From positions 47,619 through 111,618 of the forward strand of contig JAQGOE010000156.1 of NCBI GenBank assembly GCA_028293725.1: DNA of 64,000 bases, written 5' to 3'. The notes below the pieces were generated by a model. It was given only the letters and a program-made list of their open reading frames with translations. It did no database searches and had not been told where the DNA came from. The stretch comes from Gammaproteobacteria bacterium. Its GTDB lineage: Bacteria; Pseudomonadota; Gammaproteobacteria; Steroidobacterales; Steroidobacteraceae. Positions 26,208 to 34,876 of the stretch are shown piece by piece. Numbering within the stretch: position 1 is the stretch's first letter; each line of letters opens with the position of its first letter. The position numbers were made by a program, and so were the translations under genes.

Positions 26208-29200
26208 TGTTGGGTGTCACAGTGTTTTGTTTGTCACTGGTGGTGCTGGATTTGTCACTGGTGGCGGCGCCGCCGTTATCCGGGCTGCCTTGGGCTGACG
26301 AATCGGTGGTCACTGCGTGGGTCGTCGTATTCACGATTGAGACTGTGGTATTGATCGCCTGGGTGACCTGCGTCGAATTAGTGGTTTGCGCCACAGGTGG
26401 CAATACTACGGTGCAGCCGGCCACAGCTGGGTTGGAAGCGCATTGAGAGACGGGTGGGAGCACGGCGCCGCAGCCGGCGGCTGTTGGTGTCGAGATGCAC
26501 TGTGCGAGCGTGGGCAGTATCGCGGTACAGCCCGCGGCGGTCGGAGTTGAGGTGCACTGGGCTAGTGTTGGCAGCACTACGCTGCAACCTGCCGCGGTGG
26601 GCGCCGAGGTGCATTGAGCGATTGTCGGGAGCACGACGTTGCAGCCGGCCGCTGATGGCGTCGAGGTGCATTGCGCGAGCGTGGGCAGTACGGCGGTGCA
26701 ACCCGCGACGGTCGGTGTAGAGGTGCACTGGGCTAGTGTTGGCAGCACTACGCTGCAACCTGCCGTGGTGGGTGCGGAAGTACATTGGGCGAGCGTGGGC
26801 AGTACGGCGGTGCAACCCGCCGTTGTGGGCGCTGAGGTGCATTGAGCGATCGTCGGGAGCACCACGCTGCAGCCGGCCGCCGTTGGCGTCGAGGTGCATT
26901 GCGCGAGCGTGGGCAGTACGGCGGTACAGCCCGCGGCTGTCGGTGTCGAGGTGCACTGGGCCAGTGTTGGCAGCACTACACTGCAACCTACCGTGGTGGG
27001 TGCCGAAGTACATTGGGCGATTGTCGGGAGCACCACGCGGCAGCCGGCCGCCGTTGGTGTTGAAGTGCATTGGGCGAGCGTGGGCAGTACGACGGTGCAA
27101 CCCGCCGTTGTGGGCGCTGAGGTGCATTGCGCGAGTGTCGGGAGCACCACGCTGCAGCCGGCCGCCGTTGGCGTCGAAGTGCATTGTGCGAGCGTGGGGA
27201 GTACTGCGGCACAGCCCGCCGCGGTCGGTGTTGAGGTGCACTGGGCCAATGTTGGCAGCACGGCGCTGCAACCTGCCGTAGTGGGCGCCGAGGTGCATTG
27301 CGCGAGTGTCGGCAGTACCGCGCTGCAGCCGGCGGCCGTCGGTGTCGAGGTGCATTGAGCAAGTGTCGGGAGCACGACGCTGCATCCCGGCGTAGAGGGT
27401 GTCGCGGTACACTGAGCCAACGTAGGCAGCACCGCGCTGCAACCAGCCAGCGTCGGCGTCGCGACGCACTGATCTAACGTCGGTAGCGGCACTGAATAGA
27501 GGTTCGGCGTCTGCGTCACAGCTCCGGTCAAAGTCCCGGTCACACTGATTGCACCGCCAGCAGCCAATCCAATCGTTGCGGCCGACACATCACCGTCCAC
27601 GGTGAGCGTGTTGTTCGAACCCACGTACGTCCCGCTCGAGACGTTGTACCCGGCGTTCAACGAAACCCCGTCGGTCGCTGTAACGCTGTACCCAGCACTC
27701 ACCAGTATCGACCCTACCGCCGTCAATGCGACCGAGGACCCATTGATGCTCAGAGTGCAATCGCACGTCTGAGCAGTGCCTGTACTGAGCGATCCGCCGG
27801 AATTTATGGCGACGGCACCACTTGCCGAGACTTGGTCAATAACCAGGTCGCCACTGTTGCTGATGAGCACGGGCCCCAGCGACGTTGCATTCTTCAGTGT
27901 CGCGACATTCACGAGCAGCGGCGTGCCGCCACTGCCAATTCCCGCGGCGCCATTGGCAAGGACCAACAAGCTGTCCGCGGTAACCCGTCCACCAGTCGCC
28001 TGCGTCACGGCTCCCGCCGAATTCAACATGACGGTGGAGCTTCCGCCGTTGATAGGCGCCCCCACCGCAATGTCCCCGGCGGATGTAGTAAGGACAACAC
28101 CATACGACAGGGAGCCCGTGCCACTGCCGGTGATGCCAGACACTGCACCTACGGTACCGACGTTAATCGCTCCGGCGCCGAGGCTGAATCCGAACGCTCC
28201 CACGCCCGCAACGGCGCCCGAAATCGCATTTGTCGGCTCGCTCAGGCTCACCGATCCCATTGGCGCGCTGGCCGCCAGTGCCGCGACGGAAATCGTGGCC
28301 GGGTTCGAGCTGTTGATGGCCTGCGCGATGTTGCCGGTGGTCGCGCTCAGTACCAGCGTCCCTGCCAGAGCCGTGATCGGCGCATTGATATTAATGTCCT
28401 GGTCCGCCGCGAGGGTCAGACTGTTCGAATTCGTCCACGCCACAGGCGCGGCTACCGTAATAGTTCCTCCAAGAGGAGCGCTCGCACCAGAGGATGTCGT
28501 GACCGTGACATTCCCGAGCCCCAACTCGGACTGCAGCTGCGAAGTCGACAAGACCGATGAGGCGTTGCTGGCGGTGATGGTGAACGGAGCAGCCCCGGCG
28601 ACACTGATATCCCCGCTAGAGTCGTTCGAGTTGATCAAAATATCGCTGGGGTCGAGTAGTAAGGTGCCCGCCGCTCCACGCGGCGCCCGCAGATCGACCT
28701 CGCCGGTGAAATCGAGTTTGCTCGCGCTCGAGGTCTCGACGAAGCCGCCGTCGCCACCAACCGGGCCGCCACGCGCGGAGATAGTTCCATACATCTGGGT
28801 CTGTTGATCCGACCAGACGACCACCTTTCCGCCGGCCCCCGAATGAGAGGCATCGGCATCGACCTGTGCCTGCGGTCCCACGTACGTGAGGGCTGCGTTT
28901 TGAATCGTAGGGTTATTGCCGTGGGTGTCGCCGCCGATCAAAACCGTCCCGCCGCCGGTCTGGCCGCTTGCATCGACTACCGCGTCGCCCGTAAGCCCGA
29001 CCCGATTTCCGAGTACCTGGACGTTGCCCCCGGTGCCCGCGCCCGTGGCGGTGGTCATACTGCCCGGGCCGAGCAAGGTCGTGTCGGTCGACTTGAAGAC
29101 GATCTTGCCGTTTTCGCCCGCCACGGCGCTGTTGGCACTGACTAAGCCGAGTTGGTTGACAAGGGCGCCATAAACGCCGACCCGACCGCTTTCCGCGACC

Positions 29201-29874
29201 ACTTTGCCGACGTTGAGTGCCTGGTCGCCGGGCGCGCTGACGACTACGCGCACGTCCGGATCGTTGGAATCCGCCAGATCGACGCTATGGCCCGCCGCGA
29301 GCAGGACATCTCCGCCCGGGGAGGTGATGATGCCGCTGTTGGTCACGTTTGGCGCGATCAGGTAAACCTGGCCGCCACTCGGGGTAGTGATGCCCCCGGA
29401 GTTACTGATATTTCCAGGCGTGCCCGCGCTGCTGAACTTGAGGTGACCGGCGAGGAAATCGGCATTGCTGATGTTGAGACTGGAGGCAACCAGCCCGTTG
29501 ACATCGACGTGCGAGCCGGCCCCGAACACGATCCCGTTGGGGTTGATGAGAAAGACTTTCCCGTTCGATTGCAGCGCGCCCAGAATTTGCGACGGGTTCT
29601 GCCCGGTGATGCGATTCAATACACTACTGGACGAGCTCTGCTGCAGGAACTTGGTCAGCTCGCCGGGCATGACCGAAAAGCTCTGCCAGTTGAGGATCGT
29701 GCCCGGCGAGTTGGTGATCAGAAGTTGATTACCGGACGTGACGGTACTGACCCGCCCGGCAACGACCTGCATGCCGGTGGGATTGGCAGCTGCGTTGCCC
29801 GCGACAAAGCAGGCCACCGCGGCGGCAGCCGCGATTCGCAAGCGTGACAGACACATGTCCGTTCTCGGTGTCAT
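26176..29874 (-). CDS. TpsA filamentous haemagglutinin-like exoprotein with Cys repeats
   Basis: A 1232-residue secreted exoprotein of a two-partner secretion system. After a signal peptide (VACFVAGNAAANPTG) comes the TPS/haemagglutination-activity domain at about residues 30-270, with the hallmark FLINPNGIVFGAGS. A beta-helical filament region with MBG-type strands continues to about residue 795. Then nineteen 19-residue repeats with two cysteines each cover about residues 797-1157, followed by a Thr/Ser/Asn-rich tail ending KKMYCN. The TpsB pore gene ends four bases upstream and the FecR gene overlaps the end. It probably acts as a surface adhesin. The size is small for this family, and no haemolysin or nuclease toxin module is seen at the C-terminus. 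Confidence 0.9.
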   Translation of the reverse strand: MTPRTDMCLSRLRIAAAAAVACFVAGNAAANPTGMQVVAGRVSTVTSGNQLLITNSPGTILNWQSFSVMPGELTKFLQQSSSSSVLNRITGQNPSQILGALQSNGKVFLINPNGIVFGAGSHVDVNGLVASSLNISNADFLAGHLKFSSAGTPGNISNSGGITTPSGGQVYLIAPNVTNSGIITSPGGDVLLAAGHSVDLADSNDPDVRVVVSAPGDQALNVGKVVAESGRVGVYGALVNQLGLVSANSAVAGENGKIVFKSTDTTLLGPGSMTTATGAGTGGNVQVLGNRVGLTGDAVVDASGQTGGGTVLIGGDTHGNNPTIQNAALTYVGPQAQVDADASHSGAGGKVVVWSDQQTQMYGTISARGGPVGGDGGFVETSSASKLDFTGEVDLRAPRGAAGTLLLDPSDILINSNDSSGDISVAGAAPFTITASNASSVLSTSQLQSELGLGNVTVTTSSGASAPLGGTITVAAPVAWTNSNSLTLAADQDININAPITALAGTLVLSATTGNIAQAINSSNPATISVAALAASAPMGSVSLSEPTNAISGAVAGVGAFGFSLGAGAINVGTVGAVSGITGSGTGSLSYGVVLTTSAGDIAVGAPINGGSSTVMLNSAGAVTQATGGRVTADSLLVLANGAAGIGSGGTPLLVNVATLKNATSLGPVLISNSGDLVIDQVSASGAVAINSGGSLSTGTAQTCDCTLSINGSSVALTAVGSILVSAGYSVTATDGVSLNAGYNVSSGTYVGSNNTLTVDGDVSAATIGLAAGGAISVTGTLTGAVTQTPNLYSVPLPTLDQCVATPTLAGCSAVLPTLAQCTATPSTPGCSVVLPTLAQCTSTPTAAGCSAVLPTLAQCTSAPTTAGCSAVLPTLAQCTSTPTAAGCAAVLPTLAQCTSTPTAAGCSVVLPTLAQCTSAPTTAGCTVVLPTLAQCTSTPTAAGCRVVLPTIAQCTSAPTTVGCSVVLPTLAQCTSTPTAAGCTAVLPTLAQCTSTPTAAGCSVVLPTIAQCTSAPTTAGCTAVLPTLAQCTSAPTTAGCSVVLPTLAQCTSTPTVAGCTAVLPTLAQCTSTPSAAGCNVVLPTIAQCTSAPTAAGCSVVLPTLAQCTSTPTAAGCTAILPTLAQCISTPTAAGCGAVLPPVSQCASNPAVAGCTVVLPPVAQTTNSTQVTQAINTTVSIVNTTTHAVTTDSSAQGSPDNGGAATSDKSSTTSDKQNTVTPNNATAKKMYCN
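26404..27486 (-). repeat. Nineteen tandem 57-bp repeats coding for a CX8C unit
   Basis: The array runs from the first LPTLDQC unit to the unit LPPVSQC, 19 x 57 = 1083 bases. Each unit codes for LPTLAQCTSTPTAAGCSVV or a variant. The two cysteines are eight residues apart inside a unit and nine residues apart across units, so a cysteine falls at almost every tenth position. Units alternate between a TSTPTAAG and a TSAPTTAG form. A twentieth, cysteine-free unit (LPPVAQTTNS) closes the array. Confidence 0.95.
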
Positions 29875-29878
29875 GGTT

Positions 29879-31471
29879 TCAATAAGCCAGGGCCAGCATG
29901 GCGTGCAGGCGCTGATCGCCTTTCTGCTGCGGATCCGAGGCGCTCACGACGCGGCCGTAATCCATCTGCACGCTCAGAAACCTTCCACGTGTGAGACGAA
30001 ACCCGACACCCGCACTGTTGACCGACTGATGCGTTGCCTCGCCGGGTAACGCATCATTGCGTGAGACGTGTCCGTCGTCGAAGAATGTAAGCGCATTGCA
30101 GAGTGTCGCGCCGTCATGGATCACCCCGCACAGATTGGGAGTATGGAGCTCCGCGTTTGCCGTGATTCCTTTGTCGTTCTCGATCTCACGTTCCAGCAGA
30201 CCGCGAACCGAAGTGGCGCCGCCGACGCCGAACTGCTCACCGGGCACGAGCGCATCGTGTGTCAGCTGTCCATTGAGGGTGAGGCGCAATTGCCAATCGT
30301 GGGGCAGCGGTCGGGCGAATCCGGCGCCGTAGCGCAGCAGACCGTACGAGGTCGTCGCGCCGGAGCGAGCGGCGCTGAAAGAGGTGTCACTGGCCTGTGA
30401 GCCGCCCGGGACGTTGTGTACGCCGGTGAGATAGAAGTTGAAATTACCGGCGGGCAGGGCCCATTGTCCGGCGTAGGACAGGCTGATCGGGTCGACAGTC
30501 ACGTCGCCCCCCAACTGCTGGCCCTGAAAGTCGATGTCATTGCGGAACTCCTTGCGATCGAGTCCCAGCACCAGTTGCGAGTCGTAGTGCCCAACGCGCG
30601 GCAGATCGTGATTGAAATGCACGCCAAACACGGCACCCGCGCCGCTGACCTGCAGGTCGAGAAGACCTGCCGCCACCGTACCCGAATTGATCGTGGAATA
30701 TGTTCCATAGAAGTCCAACGAGCTGGCGACGCTGTACAGGGGGATGTGGTATCCGGCCCCGTACACCCGCAGCTTGCTCGGCTCCTCGGTGCTGGTCGTG
30801 TACTGCGCGCTGAATGTGTGATCCAGGCCTCCTAAGTCGAAGTTCTGGTATTGCGCGGTGACGTGAGTGCGGCCCGACGACTCGTATCCCGAGTTATCCA
30901 GTACCCCGCCGACGGACCAGGTCCTCTGGTCGGTCACTTGCTCCAGGGCGTCGATGATGCCTGGCTGACTACTACTTTGTAGCTCCAGGTTGACCTTCTT
31001 CGAAGGGTTCTCGTTGGCTATTCTGAGGTCCGTTGAGATTGCATCCGTATTGGGGATGATGCCCTCGGCTACGGCGGGCAGACTGCGGCGAATATTGGCC
31101 TCGGTGTGCGCAGTGTTGCCGGCGACGCGAACTTTGCCGATGCGTGTCTCGACCACTGCCAGGTGCACGACGCCGCCGTTCAGCTCCTGCTCCGGCAGAA
31201 TCACTTTAACCAGGCCGAAGCCGCGCTTGTGATAAACATTTTCGAGGGCGGCCATCGCGCGCTCCACGTAACCGAAGTCGCGGCCCTTGCCCGCAAAACC
31301 GCCGACCGCGGCCTGCACGGCCGACGCGCCCAACAGCGAGTCGCCTGTGACTTCGAACCGTGTGATATCGAATGAGCCGATGGGGTCGCCCGGTTGCACG
31401 GCGGCGTGCAGCGGCGCGGCGCTAAGAATCAACAGACAGAGCGCCAACCGTGGGATTGATCTTGCGTGCAT
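29879..31471 (-). CDS. TpsB outer membrane transporter (ShlB/FhaC/HecB family)
   Basis: A 530-residue outer membrane pore of a two-partner secretion system. A signal peptide ends at APLHA. Two POTRA domains follow at about residues 30-200: the first with FDITRFEVTGDSLLGASAVQ, the second starting IGKVRVAGNTAHTEANIRRSLP. The C-terminal half is a 16-strand barrel with the conserved FHRL-like region around SVRGLLEREIENDKG and closing strand ending in LALAY, where the terminal aromatic residue favours BAM recognition. It should secrete the TpsA protein encoded four bases downstream. The predicted N-terminal plug helix of FhaC is not obvious. Confidence 0.92.
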   Translation of the reverse strand: MHARSIPRLALCLLILSAAPLHAAVQPGDPIGSFDITRFEVTGDSLLGASAVQAAVGGFAGKGRDFGYVERAMAALENVYHKRGFGLVKVILPEQELNGGVVHLAVVETRIGKVRVAGNTAHTEANIRRSLPAVAEGIIPNTDAISTDLRIANENPSKKVNLELQSSSQPGIIDALEQVTDQRTWSVGGVLDNSGYESSGRTHVTAQYQNFDLGGLDHTFSAQYTTSTEEPSKLRVYGAGYHIPLYSVASSLDFYGTYSTINSGTVAAGLLDLQVSGAGAVFGVHFNHDLPRVGHYDSQLVLGLDRKEFRNDIDFQGQQLGGDVTVDPISLSYAGQWALPAGNFNFYLTGVHNVPGGSQASDTSFSAARSGATTSYGLLRYGAGFARPLPHDWQLRLTLNGQLTHDALVPGEQFGVGGATSVRGLLEREIENDKGITANAELHTPNLCGVIHDGATLCNALTFFDDGHVSRNDALPGEATHQSVNSAGVGFRLTRGRFLSVQMDYGRVVSASDPQQKGDQRLHAMLALAY

Positions 31472-31695
31472 CGAGTTAGTCGGTGGCAGCGTGAGACGCT
31501 GTTAGAATGTTGTGTGCGCGATCGTTGGCGGCTCGGGTTTTGTTATACGCCGGCGGCCGGCGGCGAACCGTGAGCGGATCGACATCCCGCCCGGGGCGTA
31601 GCTCCAGCGTCGAAGCGGGTCGCTCGCCTATTGCGGACGAGTGTTCGTTTTTGCGAAGTGGGTCTGGATTTCCGCGGCGTGCGCCCGGACGGGCC

Positions 31696-32988
31696 TCACC
31701 ATAGGGGGCTGCCGCGATTCGCGCTTACTTCCTCACCGCGCACCGGCCTTCCGGCATTGCCCCACGAAGAGCGCACATAGATAAGAATTTCCGCGATCTC
31801 CTCATCGCTCAACGTCAGCGAGTACGGAGGCATCCCGAAAGGGCGCGGGTTTCCGGCGGTGCCGGGAGAATAGCCGCCGAAAAGAACCATCCGGATAGGA
31901 TCCACGGCGGAGTTCATTGTGACCGCCCGATTTCCGGCCAGAGGCGGCGCCGCCGGGTCGCGCCCTTCGCCCTGTTTGCCATGGCAGTCCGCACAGTTCT
32001 TCTCGTAAAGCATTTTCCCAGCGGCGAGCACGGGCTTGGGTATCTCGTCCTGCGGGTTGGGTCCGCCCCCGGCGTCCGGCGGGTTGGTGAGCGGAAGAGA
32101 TCTCAAGTACGAAGCCATAGCTTGCAGCTCATCGTCCGGCGCCTGCTGCAAACTCTCCGAAACAACTTCCGCCATGGGCCCCGACGTGGAGGACTTAACA
32201 GCGCTGGAAGCAACCTGGCCCGTCTTCAACAGGGTGACGATTTCCGATTCGGTCCAATCCTGAACTCCGGCTTCATGCGGGCTCGTCAGCGATGGCGCGT
32301 ACCAGTTGAGCACCAGACCTCCCGAGGGTCCGGCTTTCGACCGGGTGGCGCCCAGGGCATTGCGCGCCTCATGACAGGCGCTGCAGTGCGCGAGTCCTTG
32401 CACCAAGTACGCGCCACGATTCCATTCCGCGCTCTGCCCCGACTCGGACTCGTACACTCCGGGACGGAAGAACAGCCAACGCCAGCCGACCAGCAGCAGC
32501 CGATGGTTGTAGGGAAATGAAAGCTCGTGCGGATGATTCACCTGCGCGACGGGAGCAATGGTGCGAAGGTACGCGAACATGGCATCCGAGTCGGCGCGGC
32601 TGATCTTGGTGTAGTTGGTGTAAGGGAAGGTTGGATAAAGAAGAGTGCCGTCCTTCGAATACCCATTGTGCAGGGCATGCCAGAAATCCGCGGAGCTCCA
32701 GCTGCCCAGTCCTGTCTTGGCGTCGGACGTGATGTTCGGTGAGTAGAACGTGCCGAATGGTGTGGGTATCGCACGCCCACCAGCAAATGCGGCCCCACCA
32801 CGATCCGTGTGACACGACTTGCAGTCCGCCAGCAAAACCAGCTCGCGTCCGTGTTGCACCGGGTCGGCGTTTGCCGGGGAGGCGGACTGGGGCGCCTCAC
32901 CGCTCTCCCGGTCACGCGCAGTAGTCCACCACAGTGCGACGAGTACCAACACGAGAAGTACTGCGCCGCCCAGGAAAGCCTTTCTCAT
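31696..32988 (-). CDS. Membrane-anchored triheme cytochrome c
   Basis: A 430-residue cytochrome c with three haem sites: CKSCH near residue 55, CSACH near 200 and CADCH near 352. An N-terminal uncleaved-type segment (LGGAVLLVLVLVALWW) should anchor it in the inner membrane facing the periplasm. The order and length resemble the cytochrome subunits of membrane-bound alcohol, gluconate or aldehyde dehydrogenases, but no dehydrogenase subunit is encoded in the window. The distal haem domain has methionine candidates in RPFGMPPYS. I start at the ATG at 32988, which overlaps the stop of the cytochrome c4-like gene (ATGA). It is last of three coupled genes. Confidence 0.88.
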   Translation of the reverse strand: MRKAFLGGAVLLVLVLVALWWTTARDRESGEAPQSASPANADPVQHGRELVLLADCKSCHTDRGGAAFAGGRAIPTPFGTFYSPNITSDAKTGLGSWSSADFWHALHNGYSKDGTLLYPTFPYTNYTKISRADSDAMFAYLRTIAPVAQVNHPHELSFPYNHRLLLVGWRWLFFRPGVYESESGQSAEWNRGAYLVQGLAHCSACHEARNALGATRSKAGPSGGLVLNWYAPSLTSPHEAGVQDWTESEIVTLLKTGQVASSAVKSSTSGPMAEVVSESLQQAPDDELQAMASYLRSLPLTNPPDAGGGPNPQDEIPKPVLAAGKMLYEKNCADCHGKQGEGRDPAAPPLAGNRAVTMNSAVDPIRMVLFGGYSPGTAGNPRPFGMPPYSLTLSDEEIAEILIYVRSSWGNAGRPVRGEEVSANRGSPLW

Positions 32989-33716
32989 GGCGAATGACTT
33001 CCCTGCAGGATGCTGCCGCATTCCAGCGGAGGCGGATGCTCGAACGATGTTTCTGGCTCCGCGCCTTCGGGAACGGCCTGCGATGCGAGCCACGCGGTGG
33101 CAGCGTCCAGGTCTTCGGGATGCATTCGGTGCACGAGTTGGCGCATGCAGTCCGGAGCCGCCGCGGCTCGAATGCCGCTACGCCAGGCGCCCAGTTGGGC
33201 TGTCAGGTAATCCTGTGATACTCCTAACAGCCCCGGCACCGCCGGAGCCACTCCCAACAAGCGACTCCCGTGGCAGGAGTTACAGGCGGGTATGCTCAGA
33301 GTCCGATCTCCCTCGGTCACGAGTTGCCGGCCCCGCTCGAGCACCGCTGCGGTCGATTTCGTGTGTTCCGGCGCGGGATAGGGAACCTGCTGTGCGCCGA
33401 AGTAAGCCGCGATCTCGTGAAGATAATCGTCGCTCTGGAATTGCGCGATGTACGTCATCATCGGGAAATGACGCCGGCCGTCCCGGAAGTTTACCAACTG
33501 GTTGAAGAGATAGCCGGGCGGCTTTCCGGCGATGCGCGGAAAGTAACCCTCTCGCGTCGCACGCCCCTCATTTCCGTGGCAGCTCGTGCAGGGTTTCACG
33601 CGTTGCTCCATCGAGTCGAGCGCCGGACTCGGCGCATCGGCGGCATGCGCGCATCCAAATGCGAGCAGGGCAACCGATAGGAGTGACGACAAGGAGCGGT
33701 GAAGTAGTCTGTTCAT
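32985..33716 (-). CDS. Diheme cytochrome c4-like protein
   Basis: A 243-residue exported diheme cytochrome c. The signal peptide ends at GCAHAAD. Haem motifs are CTSCH near residue 43 and CNSCH near 145. The first domain contains PRIAGKPPGYLFNQLVNFRDGRR, the cytochrome c4-type segment, and the matching part of the second is VPGLLGVSQDYLTAQLGAWRSG. Cytochrome c4 proteins shuttle electrons from periplasmic dehydrogenases or the bc1 complex to oxidases. Both ends overlap neighbours by four bases: the oxygenase gene before it and the triheme cytochrome after it. The C-terminal tail (EHPPPLECGSILQGSH) carries an extra cysteine. Confidence 0.88.
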   Translation of the reverse strand: MNRLLHRSLSSLLSVALLAFGCAHAADAPSPALDSMEQRVKPCTSCHGNEGRATREGYFPRIAGKPPGYLFNQLVNFRDGRRHFPMMTYIAQFQSDDYLHEIAAYFGAQQVPYPAPEHTKSTAAVLERGRQLVTEGDRTLSIPACNSCHGSRLLGVAPAVPGLLGVSQDYLTAQLGAWRSGIRAAAAPDCMRQLVHRMHPEDLDAATAWLASQAVPEGAEPETSFEHPPPLECGSILQGSHSP

Positions 33717-34774
33717 GGGTGCTCGCTGTACCCCGAAGACGCTGCGGTCGGCGCTCCTGGCTCGAGGAGGTCGACATGGTGACGTCGCGCCACATCAGGA
33801 TGAGACCGTAACCGTCCTTTGAGATAGTTCTGGCCGACACTGCGGAACAGCGGATTTTTGGGATCGCTCTCCGGCCCCCGTGCCTGCGCGGCGAGTGCCG
33901 GAGGCAGGTGGAGCAGGGGGACGCTTGCGTCCAAGCGGGCGCCGAGAAAGAAGGCCACGGAGATTCTTTCAACTCCCGCCGGCGGCGCGATGACCCGGTG
34001 AAATGTGGCTCGCAGGTAGCCATCCGATGCCAACTCGAGCAACTCACCGATGTTTACGACGAACGTACCGGGCCGCGGTTTGACGTCTATCCAACCGTCG
34101 GCCGTCTCGACCTGCAGGCCGCCCTGTGTGTCCTGGAGCAGTAGGGTGAGAAGGCCCGCATCCTTGTGAGCGCCCACTCCCTGCTCGCTATCGGTGGTAT
34201 CGCGTCCCGGGTAGCGGATGAGTTTCGCCAGGTGGTGCGGCTCGTCGCGATATAGGGGTTCGAGCGCATCCTCCGACTGTCCAAGTGACAAGGCAAACGC
34301 ACGCAACAGTCGTGACAGCACCTCTATTGCAGCACCCTGCCAGCGCAGGACGGCTGGGCGTAACACTGGCAGGGCCGCCGGCCATTGATTCGGGCCTTGC
34401 AGTCGCGCCCAGGCAGGGCCACCGGGCTCTCTTGGGAGTGCGCTTCGTTCCGCGCCAATATCAATCTGCTCACGCCAGTCGGGAGCCCCACGCGTACGCT
34501 CCCAGGCAACCCTGTTATAGCCGCGAAAATGCGGCGAGTTCACCATCTCGATGGCGAGCTTGTCGGCCTCGGGGAGGGCAAAAAATCGGCGCGACAACTC
34601 GATGAGCTCGCGCAGCAGGTCCGGCTCGACGCCGTGACCGCTGAGGTAGAAGAAGCCGATGTCCCGGGCTGCCGCGCGCAACTCAGCCAGAAACGCCGTC
34701 CGTTGGGCGGCATCGGCATCGAACCGGCGCAGGTCCAGCAGCGGAATTGGATTATCGGACGGCGCGGAGGTCAT
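33713..34774 (-). CDS. Isopenicillin N synthase-like 2-oxoglutarate/Fe(II) oxygenase
   Basis: A 353-residue non-haem iron oxygenase of the isopenicillin N synthase superfamily. The N-terminal DIOX_N domain shows IPLLDLRRFD and ARDIGFFYLSGHGV. The jelly-roll core has iron ligands His and Asp in VGAHKDAGLLTLL, the distal His in ATFHRVIAPP, and the 2-oxoglutarate-binding Arg in VERISVAFF. Bacterial members oxidise small molecules or act on unknown substrates. The ATG at 34774 gives the standard N-terminus; the frame is open 16 codons further. It is the first gene of a three-gene set, and its stop overlaps the cytochrome c4 start. Cytoplasmic location contrasts with the periplasmic cytochromes. 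Confidence 0.9.
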   Translation of the reverse strand: MTSAPSDNPIPLLDLRRFDADAAQRTAFLAELRAAARDIGFFYLSGHGVEPDLLRELIELSRRFFALPEADKLAIEMVNSPHFRGYNRVAWERTRGAPDWREQIDIGAERSALPREPGGPAWARLQGPNQWPAALPVLRPAVLRWQGAAIEVLSRLLRAFALSLGQSEDALEPLYRDEPHHLAKLIRYPGRDTTDSEQGVGAHKDAGLLTLLLQDTQGGLQVETADGWIDVKPRPGTFVVNIGELLELASDGYLRATFHRVIAPPAGVERISVAFFLGARLDASVPLLHLPPALAAQARGPESDPKNPLFRSVGQNYLKGRLRSHPDVARRHHVDLLEPGAPTAASSGYSEHP

Positions 34775-34841
34775 GGTGCCGGCGATGTTACGCCACTTGG
34801 CGCCGAACCCTCTATTCCCCAATGGTATGGGGACCTGCCTT

Positions 34842-34847
34842 TATAAT
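34842..34847 (+). promoter_or_regulatory. Candidate -10 box (TATAAT) before the acyl-CoA synthetase
   Basis: A perfect TATAAT lies 29 bases upstream of the synthetase ATG. The -35 region at 17 bases reads CCAATG, a poor match, so the promoter may need an activator. A GGGGGGAG ribosome site sits just before the start codon. Confidence 0.4.
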
Positions 34848-34876
34848 AAACGGACGGGGAGCAGAGAGGGGGGAGT

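Noticed and set aside
26378..27469. A 363-codon minus-strand frame and several plus-strand frames across the repeat array
   Set aside because: The repeat length of 57 is a multiple of three, so any frame open in one unit stays open in all. The TpsA frame is the one continuous with the TPS domain and signal peptide.
26404..27486. CRISPR array
   Set aside because: The 57-base units are contiguous and coding, with no unique spacers between repeats and no cas genes nearby.
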